A program made the position numbers and the translations under genes. Under the pieces are notes generated by a model, which did not search any database, had not been told where the DNA came from, and saw nothing but the letters and a program-made list of their open reading frames with translations. 64,000 nucleotides of DNA, from contig MHAY01000013.1 of assembly GCA_001804705.1 (NCBI GenBank), positions 48,244 to 112,243 of the forward strand, written 5' to 3'. Every line of letters begins with the position of its first letter. Within the stretch, counting starts at the first letter, position 1. This DNA is from Ignavibacteria bacterium RIFOXYC2_FULL_35_21. GTDB lineage: Bacteria; Bacteroidota; Ignavibacteria; Kapaibacteriales; UBA2268. This document shows positions 53,362 to 61,718 of the stretch, piece by piece.

Positions 53362-53472
53362 GGAGGTGCGATAATAATAATAGTTCCAAAACATCGTGGA
53401 GTATCCCAGGGAACATTAAATATTATAATCAAACAGGCAATGATTAGTGAAGAAGAATTTTATAATTTATAA
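53362..53472 (+). pseudogene. HicA-like mRNA interferase remnant (C-terminal part)
   Basis: A frame of 36 codons after an in-frame stop, without a start codon, reads IIVPKHRGVSQGTLNIIIKQAMISEEEFYNL, which matches the end of HicA toxins (VPxHxG...GTLxxILKQAxxSxEEF). The N-terminal part, including the catalytic histidine, is missing and no hicB is seen. A strong AAGGAGGTG occurs at its left edge, but it is followed by ATA codons rather than a start. Confidence 0.7.
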
Positions 53473-53503
53473 TATACTTATTAATCCGATACTAATTTTT
53501 TAT

Positions 53504-53533
53504 GCAAAAAAATTCCCTCTTGCGGCGGGAATT
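53504..53533 (-). terminator. Rho-independent terminator of the HMA-like gene
   Basis: AATTCCC / GGGAATT with a 9-base loop, followed on the minus strand by a run of T residues. It lies 53 bp past the gene's stop. Confidence 0.75.
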
Positions 53534-53585
53534 GAGGTAATGTGAGCATCGTTTATATTAAACAATTGCTATAATGCAAATCAGA

Positions 53586-53963
53586 TTACTCGAGACAATC
53601 ATGAACTTTTTCTCCTTCTTTTTCCGTCTTGTCCGCTCCGTTATTATCCTTCACTTCACTACAAACCTGTTCTGCTTCGTATCCGAGCTTTCTGATTGAT
53701 TTTATTATACTATCGCAATTTGTCTTTTCGCTGTTAATTCTTACAGTAAGAATTTTTGTTTTAAGGTCGAGGTCGGAATCAATAACTCCGAGCATACCGC
53801 TCAGGTTAGATTCAATTATATTTTTGGATTCCCAGCTATAAGCCGAAGTCTTGATTTTCAATTCACTGCATTTCTCATTGTCGGCTGCAAATATCTTTGC
53901 GGCAAAGAGCAATATTATTGCAAATGCAATTAAGAAAATTCCAAGTTTTGATATATTTTTCAT
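53586..53963 (-). CDS. Exported HMA-like protein lacking the CxxC metal site
   Basis: A 125-residue protein with a signal or anchor (LGIFLIAFAIILLFAAKIFA) and a ferredoxin-like fold pattern of heavy-metal-associated domains: LKIKTSAYSWESKNIIESNLSGMLGVIDSDLDLKTKILTVRI ... IIKSIRKLGYEAE. The usual CxxC is replaced by TSAYSW, so copper/mercury binding as in normal HMA domains is unlikely. A charged tail follows (DKTEKEGEKVHDCLE). It stands alone with a terminator. Confidence 0.8.
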   Translation of the reverse strand: MKNISKLGIFLIAFAIILLFAAKIFAADNEKCSELKIKTSAYSWESKNIIESNLSGMLGVIDSDLDLKTKILTVRINSEKTNCDSIIKSIRKLGYEAEQVCSEVKDNNGADKTEKEGEKVHDCLE

Positions 53964-54279
53964 TTTATTACCCTCTTTATTAATTCGATTTATTTCCCTT
54001 TTGTTCTTTATACGAGAAAAAATGATTTAGGTTACGTTAATATGAATTTATTACCTCCCCTTATATTCCCCTCCTTAATTTAAGTAGGGGATTCAGGGGT
54101 GGTTTTTTAAAAATTTTTGAGACCTTTTTGTTTCTAAAGTGTCATTAGTATAAATAAAGAGACAAAAATTCAAAAAGTATAAAATTATTCTTAAGTAATT
54201 AATAAGTTTGTAGAACAATAAAAGGAAAAGATGAAAGATTGATACACCTTAGGTGTATAATTATTAGCAGGATAAAAAA
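53964..54279. other. 316-bp intergenic region with GGGG/CCCC repeat and an inverted repeat
   Basis: Contains a CCCCTT...AAGTAGGGGATTCAGGGGTGG segment (about 54055-54105) of the dispersed type also seen at 60.65 kb, then AT-rich DNA and the inverted repeat ATACACC-tta-GGTGTAT. No reading frame was found. Confidence 0.6.
54242..54258. promoter_or_regulatory. Inverted repeat before the CotH genes, candidate operator
   Basis: ATACACC-tta-GGTGTAT: perfect 7-bp arms around three bases, ending 21 bp before the ATG of the first CotH gene. It could be an operator or a 5'-UTR hairpin. Confidence 0.4.
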
Positions 54280-57200
54280 ATGTTTTACAAACTAATATTA
54301 TTATTTGTATTATTAATAATAATAGCAATCCCGGCTCCCAGCCAGAGCCAAATAATAATCAACGAAATAATGTCAACGAGCAATCAATCTGCTTTCGATG
54401 AAGACAATGAATCTTCCGATTGGATTGAACTCTATAACAACAATTCATCACTCGTAAGACTGGAAGGATACAGGATTTCAGACAAAAACAGTTTTTCTGG
54501 TGCCTGGATATTTCCTGATATTTCTTTGAATGAGGGTGAAAAACTATTGATATTTGCTTCTAATAAGAACAGGACATATTCTAATAAATATATTATAGAA
54601 GCAAGCGGAGAAGGAATCAATCCTTATGAATATGATGACGGATTCAGATTCCAGTACCTTAGATTAGACGGTGATTTCGACATACAGATGCGTGTACATT
54701 CATTAAGAAATACCGGTATTTCAGGTTCGGTAGGTTTAATCATGCGGCAAAGTTTAGATGAAAGGAGCAAATTCGCAGGAGTTTTTTGTTATTATCAAGA
54801 GAGTTTTAATTTTATAATAAGAAAGCAGGATGGGACTTATCCTGAACTAACACCAACAATTTTCAATCTCGAATATCCTAACGGATGGGTAAGGTTGAAA
54901 CGGCAGGGAGATTCTGTTTTTGGTTTTACTAAGAATTTGGGTGGGCATTGGTCTGTTATAAAAGTTGATTATTACCCTGCTCCTGACACCATGCTTGTTG
55001 GTATAGCCGTATCATCTTCAGAACAGAACAGGTTAGCTAAAGCTGCAATAACAGATTTAGTATTAAATAACAAACCATTGAATTATAATTCTCTGCAGAT
55101 AGCCGAAATCAATACTGATATTGCAGGAAGGAGTTATTATTCATCAGAATTGCACACTGATTTCAAACTTAGTTCGGAAGGTGAAACTCTATATATATGG
55201 AATCCCCAGGGAGTATTAATAGAATCAATGAGTTTTCCGGCTCTTACATCAGATATTTCTTATGGGAGATATCCTGATGGTAATAGCAACATGGAGTATT
55301 TCTCACCTTCAACACCAGGGGAACAAAACCAAAAAGGTTTTCCCGGTTATACAGAAGAACCGAAATTCAACATTCCGGCGGGATGGTACAATAACCGGTT
55401 ATTATTAAGGTTTGAAAACAATAATCCCGATTTGCAAATCAGATACACAACAGATGGAACTGATGTATCTGAAACATCAAAAATATATAATGATAATAAT
55501 ATAGTAATTGACAGTTCTGTGGTAATCAGGGCAAGAGCATACCGGGAAAATTTATTTCCTTCGAATGAAATCGTCAATACCTATATATTGAATGACAGCA
55601 GTTCGCTGCCTGTAGTATCTTTCGCAATCAGCCCAACATTGCTTTGGAACCCTGATTCAGGCATATTTGATAATGATCACATTTGGCCTGCTCCGGAAAT
55701 TGGCGGAAATTTTGAAATTTTTGATAATCAAAAGAACAGGGTTTTTACAAGTCATTCCGGGTTAAGTGTTCACGGTGGGAATTCCCGTACTTACGCTCAA
55801 AAATCATTAAAGATGGTTGCAAGAGGAAAATATGAATCATCCACTTTCGAGTATCCGTTCTTTGGAGACAATTACCTTGACGAGTTCAATGGAATAATTT
55901 TCAGAAACTCCGGAATAGACTGGCGGGATTCAAAATTAAGAGATGCATTTTGTTCAGTAATTTCCGAACAAATACCCTCACAAAGAATGGCAAAATACCT
56001 ACCTTATGTTTCATTTTTGAATGGCAAATATTGGGGACTTTATGATTTAAGGGAAAAACTCGATGAATTTTATTTAAGTGAGAATTATCATCTGCCTCCT
56101 GAAAGCATTAATCTCATAGACCAGGATGAGTTTATTATGTACGGCAGAATTGATGAATATGATGATATGAAGAGTAAAATATTCAATTCCGATATGTCCA
56201 AAGCCGAATCATATAAAACGATTGACAGTCTGATTGATATTGAGAACCTGATTGATTATCTTTCATTGGAAATCTTCTGTAATAACATGGACTGGCCCTG
56301 GAATAACGTTAAAGTATGGAATTCCGTGAATTATGACGGAAAATGGAGGTGGATGCTTCATGATTTGGACTGGACTTTCGGGTTTATGGGAGCATTGCCA
56401 AGTTTTGATTTAATGATGGATGCGCTGAGACCCGATACTTCGAAATTCACCAGCTTGTTTTTAAAGATACTTGAAAATAACCAAGTCAGGGAAAGATTCA
56501 TTAATAAATTTGCCGATTTGATGAATAGTGTTTTACTTGCAGACAGGTTGAGAACTATTCTCGACAGCCTTGCAGGTGATATTGAGCCTGAAATGCAAAG
56601 ATTTTTTAATAAATGGGGAGATAGTGTTGAGACATATCAAAAATGGCAGGGTAAATTAAGTAACATGAGAATATTTATTAACGAAAGAGCTAGCTGGCAA
56701 AGAGAACATATAGTGAAATTCTTCAGCTTAGAAGGTTCTTCAAAGGTTTCTCTGAATGTAAACATCAAAGGTGCGGGAAAAATAAAAATTAACACACTCA
56801 ATATATCAGCATTCCCTTGGACCGGATTTTATTTTAATAAAATACCCTTTCAAATTCAGGCTATACCGGGTGCAGGATATAAGTTCATAAGCTGGAATAC
56901 TACGCTTTTGTTCAATGACAGTATAGCTCCGGAACAGACGGTCAATTTACAGGGTGAAGCAAGTATTACTGCTAATTTCGATAAAATTGAAGATACTGCG
57001 AACCATGAAATTTGGAACGATAATTTATCGTGCTATCCCAATCCATTTAATGATAAGATAATTATAAAAGTTATAGTAGAAAAAACTCAAAAGGCTGAAA
57101 TAGAAATTCAAAATTTATTAGGTCAAAAGTTAAAGACGATAATAACCGATTTCTTAACGTCGGGCATTAATGAATTTACCTGGGATGGAACTGATGAAAC

Positions 57201-57291
57201 AGGAAATACTGTGAGTAATGGTATTTATTTTTGTATTCTTTCCACTAACCAAAACAAATTAATATATAAGATTATTAAATATTGCAACTAA
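54280..57291 (+). CDS. Secreted CotH-kinase protein with lamin-tail and T9SS domains (1)
   Basis: A 1003-residue exported protein. Signal peptide (ILLFVLLIIIAIPAPSQS), then a lamin-tail domain (INEIMSTSNQSAFDEDNESSDWIELYN) that seems split by an inserted jelly-roll of DUF1349 type (about 120-260, DGFRFQYLRLDGDFDIQMRV) and resumes at ETLYIWNPQGVLIESMSFP. A chitobiase-C-like module (~370-440, IRYTTDGTDVSETSKIYND) leads to the CotH kinase domain (~445-760; LREKLDEFYLSENY, WMLHDLDWTFGF with the DxD-type metal site). Then a bacterial repeat domain and a C-terminal sorting domain (CYPNPFNDKIIIKV). It probably phosphorylates or binds surface proteins after T9SS export. It overlaps or abuts the second CotH gene. 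Confidence 0.88.
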   Translation: MFYKLILLFVLLIIIAIPAPSQSQIIINEIMSTSNQSAFDEDNESSDWIELYNNNSSLVRLEGYRISDKNSFSGAWIFPDISLNEGEKLLIFASNKNRTYSNKYIIEASGEGINPYEYDDGFRFQYLRLDGDFDIQMRVHSLRNTGISGSVGLIMRQSLDERSKFAGVFCYYQESFNFIIRKQDGTYPELTPTIFNLEYPNGWVRLKRQGDSVFGFTKNLGGHWSVIKVDYYPAPDTMLVGIAVSSSEQNRLAKAAITDLVLNNKPLNYNSLQIAEINTDIAGRSYYSSELHTDFKLSSEGETLYIWNPQGVLIESMSFPALTSDISYGRYPDGNSNMEYFSPSTPGEQNQKGFPGYTEEPKFNIPAGWYNNRLLLRFENNNPDLQIRYTTDGTDVSETSKIYNDNNIVIDSSVVIRARAYRENLFPSNEIVNTYILNDSSSLPVVSFAISPTLLWNPDSGIFDNDHIWPAPEIGGNFEIFDNQKNRVFTSHSGLSVHGGNSRTYAQKSLKMVARGKYESSTFEYPFFGDNYLDEFNGIIFRNSGIDWRDSKLRDAFCSVISEQIPSQRMAKYLPYVSFLNGKYWGLYDLREKLDEFYLSENYHLPPESINLIDQDEFIMYGRIDEYDDMKSKIFNSDMSKAESYKTIDSLIDIENLIDYLSLEIFCNNMDWPWNNVKVWNSVNYDGKWRWMLHDLDWTFGFMGALPSFDLMMDALRPDTSKFTSLFLKILENNQVRERFINKFADLMNSVLLADRLRTILDSLAGDIEPEMQRFFNKWGDSVETYQKWQGKLSNMRIFINERASWQREHIVKFFSLEGSSKVSLNVNIKGAGKIKINTLNISAFPWTGFYFNKIPFQIQAIPGAGYKFISWNTTLLFNDSIAPEQTVNLQGEASITANFDKIEDTANHEIWNDNLSCYPNPFNDKIIIKVIVEKTQKAEIEIQNLLGQKLKTIITDFLTSGINEFTWDGTDETGNTVSNGIYFCILSTNQNKLIYKIIKYCN

Positions 57292-57302
57292 GGAGAAATA
57301 AA

Positions 57303-60300
57303 ATGAGAACATATATTTTTTCAGCAATTATTATCGCTTTGATGAATGTAAATGTATCATTAGCTGTAGATGAATATTATTTGACATGTGACCCTGCAAA
57401 ATTACAGGAAATTATAGATAAATATAATGAGGACATTTACATCGATGCAACTCTAACATTTAACGGAAAAACATGGCAGGATGTTCAAATCAGGATTCGT
57501 GGACAAGATACAAGGGCTTATCCCAAAAAGCCTCTGAAAGTCAAATTTAATGGTGAAGCATTTTTGGACGACATTGACGAGTTTAATTTTAATGCAGAAT
57601 ATGGAGACAAATCATACATGAGGCAATACTTATCCAGCAGGATTATGATTGAATCCGGTCTGGATTGTTTCAGGACATCACATGCAAGATTATATATAAA
57701 TGGTGAATATTATGGATTGTATTTAAAAATTGAGCAGGTCGGTAAAAGATTTCTAAGGGACCGGGGATTAAACGATGATGGAAATTTATACAAGGCGTCA
57801 CTCCAAAACCTTTCATGTCTGAGTAAATGGGATAATTTAGAACTGGGTTGGGAAAAGAAAACCAATGAAGGACAGGGTAATGAGGATCTTGCTGAATTGA
57901 TAAGGAAATTAGACGTTGAACCCGATGCTACTTTTTATAATCTTATGCATGATATATTTGATTACAATCAAATGATTAACTTTCTTGCTTTGAATATTGT
58001 AATAGCTAATACAAGCACATATTATCATAATTATTTCATGTACAATGATATGTATGGCACTCAAAAATGGCTTATCCTGCCCTGGGATATGGACAAATCA
58101 ATGGGAGCATGGTGGCCTAATAATCTGTACAACAGCAATTCTTCAAGGCCCGATAATCCAATATATGAAAAGTCATTCCTGCTCGAACAAATCTTCTCGG
58201 ATGTCCGAAAAAGGATAGACACAATTTGCAGCACTGTATTTACTGAAAATCATCTTTTCCCAATCATTGACAGCCTGATTGCTGAATTAACTCCATCGGT
58301 AATCGAAGATACACATGATAATATTTCCGACACTTCACAATGGATGGCTGGAATTGGAATGAATAAATATTTTATACAAGCGAGATATTCCAAATTAAAT
58401 GAACAATATCCGATTATACCAAGGGTTTTCAGGGTAGAGTCAACCAATGGCACTTATACAGGTGATATTAAATTAGTATGGCATCCATGTACATTCCCTG
58501 AAAATACAGATATAAAATATAAATTATGCTATTCAAAAGAATTTGACCTGTACGATACTTCTAAGGCAAAAGTAATTAACAACCTTACAGATACCGTTTA
58601 TACTATAAATAAATCTGAACTTAAAGAAGGTTTATATTACTGGAAAGTTTCGGCATTGGCAAACGGTTATGAAACCGATGGATATGATAATTTCAATAAA
58701 TTCACATTTAAAAACGGGACAATACTCCAATGTCCGATTACACAAAATACAATATTGACAAAAGAAGGCTCACCATATACCATTGATTGCGATATGGAAG
58801 TTGTGAATACTGCTACCCTGACTATAAATAACGGTGTTGAACTTTACATTCTCAATAATTCTCAGGTGAACATCAATGGTTCACTCAGAATAGAAGGAAC
58901 AAAAGAAGAGCCTGTTCTGATAAAATCAATCAGCAATGACACCACTGGTAATTTAATTACATTGTCGATCGGTAGCGGAAATTCTTCTATTAAATTTGCT
59001 GATTTTGAAAATGTTTTTATATATTTCAATACAAGCTCCGATATATTGATTGAAGATTCGAAATTTAATTATACTAAAGAAATAAATAGAATTTCTTTAT
59101 TTGGTGCAGGATGCATCTTTACAATGAGAAGATGCAGTTTAATCGGTCAAGGTAAGAGATACCCTGAAGGAATGATTATTCTTTCATCTCCAAAAGCTAT
59201 AGTTGAGGATTCATATTTTAATAGTATTTTTGACGCAGTCGAATATATAAAAGTAGCTAGTGGTATTATTCAAAATAACTTAATTAAAAATTCTACTGAT
59301 GATGGAATTGATTTGAATGGAGGAGATGAGATTGTTATTTCTTACAACAAAATATTCAATTCTATTGATAAGGGTATATCAATTGGCAATGATAGTTATG
59401 GTGGTGCAAAACAAATTACAGTTGAAAGGAATATAATAGTTGGTTGCAATACAGCAATTGGTATCAAAGACAGTGCAGAAGCCAATATAATTAACAATAC
59501 TTTCTATAATAATAATTCAGGAATAATGTGTTTTGAAAAGAATATTAATGGAGGTGGTGGATTCGCAGTCATTAAAAATTGCATTATCTCAAATTCTAAA
59601 ACAAAATCATATGGAGTTGACGAAAAATCAATAGCAACAGTAACATATACTCTTTCTAATACTGATTATTTAAAGGATGGTGTTGGGAATATGTTTGCTG
59701 AACCTCAGTTTGAAGACCCTGCGAATAATAATTTTAATCTGAAAAGAAATTCTCCCTGCATAAATAAAGGAGACCCTGCAAGTCCAAAAGACCCCGATGG
59801 CTCAAGAGCTGATATAGGAGCTATACCATTTAACTCAAGTCAAGTCCAAATTGTTATTAATGAAATAAATTATAATTCTTCTGCTGATTTTGAAACCGAA
59901 GACTGGGTCGAATTTTATAATCCTGAAAAAACGGATGCAGACATTTCGGATTGGTACTTCAGAGATGAAGATGATGCACACAACTTTGTTTTTCCAAAAG
60001 GAACGACAATTCACGAAGACGGTTATCTCGTTATTTGCAGAGATAAAACAATCTTTTCTTCAAAATATCCATCTGTTACAAATTTCCTCGGTAATTTTGA
60101 ATTTGGTTTTAATGCTGCCGGAGAGAAACTCAGGCTATATAATCAGGAAGGTGTAATTATTGATTCATTAACTTATGATGATAAATTACCCTGGCCCGAA
60201 GAACCCGATGGCACAGGCGTTACACTTGAGTTAATCAATCCTACACTCGATAACAGCAAGCCTGAAAGCTGGAAGGCATCATTAGTTCAGCACGGAACTC

Positions 60301-60623
60301 CCGGTGAACAAAACTCTGTTTTCACTGGAATTGAAGATGAAATTACTATCAACACTTCCCTACTGAAAGTTTCTCCGAATCCAATTGATGATAATGCTGA
60401 TATTGAGTTTAACTTACAACAAGCCGGCAGAGTCTCACTCGGAATTTATGATATGAATGGCAGGCTTGTTTCATCAATCATTGATAATAAATTTTATGAC
60501 AGCGGTAATCATAATGTTAATATTATTACTTCTAATCTTTCTCAACAGGTGTACTATTGCAAGTTAGAAGTTTTTTATCCGAACCAAATGGTTGTTTGTG
60601 TGCCTGTGGTGAGGATAAAATAA
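57303..60623 (+). CDS. Secreted CotH-kinase protein with beta-helix, lamin-tail and T9SS domains (2)
   Basis: The track start (57282) overlaps the previous gene; I choose the ATG at 57303 with AAGGAG just upstream, 1106 aa. Signal peptide (YIFSAIIIALMNVNVSLA), then the CotH kinase domain directly (~20-350; IRIRGQDTRAYPKKPLKVKFNGE, GLYLKIEQVGKRFL, LPWDMDKSMGAWW), a fibronectin-like segment, a parallel beta-helix (~480-810; GVELYILNNSQVNINGSLRIEGT, DGIDLNGGDEIVISYNKIF), a lamin-tail domain (INEINYNSSADFETEDWVEFYNP) and a C-terminal sorting domain (SPNPIDDNADIEF). Same modules as the first protein in different order, so probably partners. Confidence 0.88.
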   Translation: MRTYIFSAIIIALMNVNVSLAVDEYYLTCDPAKLQEIIDKYNEDIYIDATLTFNGKTWQDVQIRIRGQDTRAYPKKPLKVKFNGEAFLDDIDEFNFNAEYGDKSYMRQYLSSRIMIESGLDCFRTSHARLYINGEYYGLYLKIEQVGKRFLRDRGLNDDGNLYKASLQNLSCLSKWDNLELGWEKKTNEGQGNEDLAELIRKLDVEPDATFYNLMHDIFDYNQMINFLALNIVIANTSTYYHNYFMYNDMYGTQKWLILPWDMDKSMGAWWPNNLYNSNSSRPDNPIYEKSFLLEQIFSDVRKRIDTICSTVFTENHLFPIIDSLIAELTPSVIEDTHDNISDTSQWMAGIGMNKYFIQARYSKLNEQYPIIPRVFRVESTNGTYTGDIKLVWHPCTFPENTDIKYKLCYSKEFDLYDTSKAKVINNLTDTVYTINKSELKEGLYYWKVSALANGYETDGYDNFNKFTFKNGTILQCPITQNTILTKEGSPYTIDCDMEVVNTATLTINNGVELYILNNSQVNINGSLRIEGTKEEPVLIKSISNDTTGNLITLSIGSGNSSIKFADFENVFIYFNTSSDILIEDSKFNYTKEINRISLFGAGCIFTMRRCSLIGQGKRYPEGMIILSSPKAIVEDSYFNSIFDAVEYIKVASGIIQNNLIKNSTDDGIDLNGGDEIVISYNKIFNSIDKGISIGNDSYGGAKQITVERNIIVGCNTAIGIKDSAEANIINNTFYNNNSGIMCFEKNINGGGGFAVIKNCIISNSKTKSYGVDEKSIATVTYTLSNTDYLKDGVGNMFAEPQFEDPANNNFNLKRNSPCINKGDPASPKDPDGSRADIGAIPFNSSQVQIVINEINYNSSADFETEDWVEFYNPEKTDADISDWYFRDEDDAHNFVFPKGTTIHEDGYLVICRDKTIFSSKYPSVTNFLGNFEFGFNAAGEKLRLYNQEGVIIDSLTYDDKLPWPEEPDGTGVTLELINPTLDNSKPESWKASLVQHGTPGEQNSVFTGIEDEITINTSLLKVSPNPIDDNADIEFNLQQAGRVSLGIYDMNGRLVSSIIDNKFYDSGNHNVNIITSNLSQQVYYCKLEVFYPNQMVVCVPVVRIK

Positions 60624-60649
60624 AGCATAACAAAACTATCAGAACCTCA

Positions 60650-60742
60650 TCCCCAACCCTTCTCCAAAGGGGAAGGGAATCAAACCTAATTCATGATAAT
60701 ATAGTCCCCTCTCCGTGCGGAGAGGGGATTTAGGGGTGAGGT
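60650..60742. repeat. Composite GC-rich hairpin repeat after the CotH genes
   Basis: Outer ends AACCTCAtCCCC and GGGGTGAGGTT are inverted repeats (one base extra). Inside lie two hairpins: CCTTCTCC-aaa-GGGGAAGG and CCCCTCTCC-gtgc-GGAGAGGGG (60706-60727). Looks like a non-autonomous repeat of the type common between genes in Bacteroidota; it may also help terminate the CotH transcript, though no T-run follows. Confidence 0.75.
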
Positions 60743-60773
60743 TTGCAACTATTTTTATAAATTTGCGTAAATG
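60742..60773 (+). promoter_or_regulatory. Possible promoter of the NatAB-like ABC operon
   Basis: TTTGCAAC, 17 bases, GTAAATG, which fits the GCAAC-N17-GT pattern loosely; TAAATTTG (60758-60765) is a perfect Bacteroidota -7 box but lacks a TTTG at the right distance. Start of the gene is about 35 bp further. Confidence 0.3.
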
Positions 60774-60803
60774 ACAAAGTGATATTATTTATTCCGGAGA
60801 ATT

Positions 60804-61718
60804 ATGGATATTCTTAAAGTAAATTCAATTGTCAAAAGATTCGGTGATTTTGAAGCAGTAAGCAATGTTACTTTTTCTGTCGAGCAAGGCACTGTGTTTG
60901 GATTGCTGGGACCTAACGGAGCCGGCAAAACTACAACAATCAGAATGATGACAAACATATTAAAACCTGACGAAGGTGAAGTCAGTTTGTTCGGTGAGAA
61001 AGTAGGCTCACTCCAGCAGAACAGGATTGGATACCTTCCCGAAGAGAGAGGCTTGTACAAGAAAATAAAAGTGATTGACCAGTTGATTTATTTCGGACAG
61101 CTAAAGGGTATGTCCCGCTCTGATGCTCAATCGGAAGCGAGAAAATGGCTGAAAAAATTAGATGCCGAAACATGGGAGACAAAAAAAATCCAGGAACTAT
61201 CGAAAGGCATGCAGCAGAAAGTTCAGTTCATCACCACGATTTTGCATAATCCCGATTTATTGATTTTAGACGAGCCATTCTCAGGTTTTGACCCGATTAA
61301 CACGGAGATAATCAAGAAAATTATTAGTGACCTGAAATCAGAAGGAAAAACCATTATCCTTTCGACTCATATCATGGAACAGGTAGAACAGCTCTGCGAC
61401 CACATCTGCTTAATTGATAAAGGGAAAATGATTCTGTCGGGCATGGTGAGAGAAATAAAAAAGAATTACGGCAGAGATACTATTCTCATGGAGTGGGACG
61501 GAGATGATTTATTCCTGAATGAATTTTCTAATATTAAATATATTAACCGCTCGAACAACCGTGCCGAGTTCAGAATAACTGACGGACTTACTCCGATGCT
61601 CATATTGCAGAAGGCATCTCAAAAAAATAATATTTATAAATTCGAGCTTGCTGAACCAAGCCTCAACGAAATTTTTATTGATGTTGTAACTAAGCAGGGA
61701 GTTGACAATGAATCCTAA
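60804..61718 (+). CDS. ABC exporter ATPase, NatA-like
   Basis: A 304-residue ATP-binding subunit: Walker A GLLGPNGAGKTTTIRMM, signature LSKGMQQKVQ, Walker B LLILDEPFSGFDPINTE, switch LSTHIM. A C-terminal ~80-residue extension (ILMEWDGDDLFLNEFSNIK) is usual in DrrA/NatA exporters. It overlaps the permease gene by 11 bp. Likely substrate class: sodium ions, drugs or a lipid; not determined. Confidence 0.93.
   Translation: MDILKVNSIVKRFGDFEAVSNVTFSVEQGTVFGLLGPNGAGKTTTIRMMTNILKPDEGEVSLFGEKVGSLQQNRIGYLPEERGLYKKIKVIDQLIYFGQLKGMSRSDAQSEARKWLKKLDAETWETKKIQELSKGMQQKVQFITTILHNPDLLILDEPFSGFDPINTEIIKKIISDLKSEGKTIILSTHIMEQVEQLCDHICLIDKGKMILSGMVREIKKNYGRDTILMEWDGDDLFLNEFSNIKYINRSNNRAEFRITDGLTPMLILQKASQKNNIYKFELAEPSLNEIFIDVVTKQGVDNES

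Noticed and set aside
60706-60727. Strong GC hairpin considered as a classical terminator
   Set aside because: No T-run follows on either strand; it fits better as part of a composite repeat.
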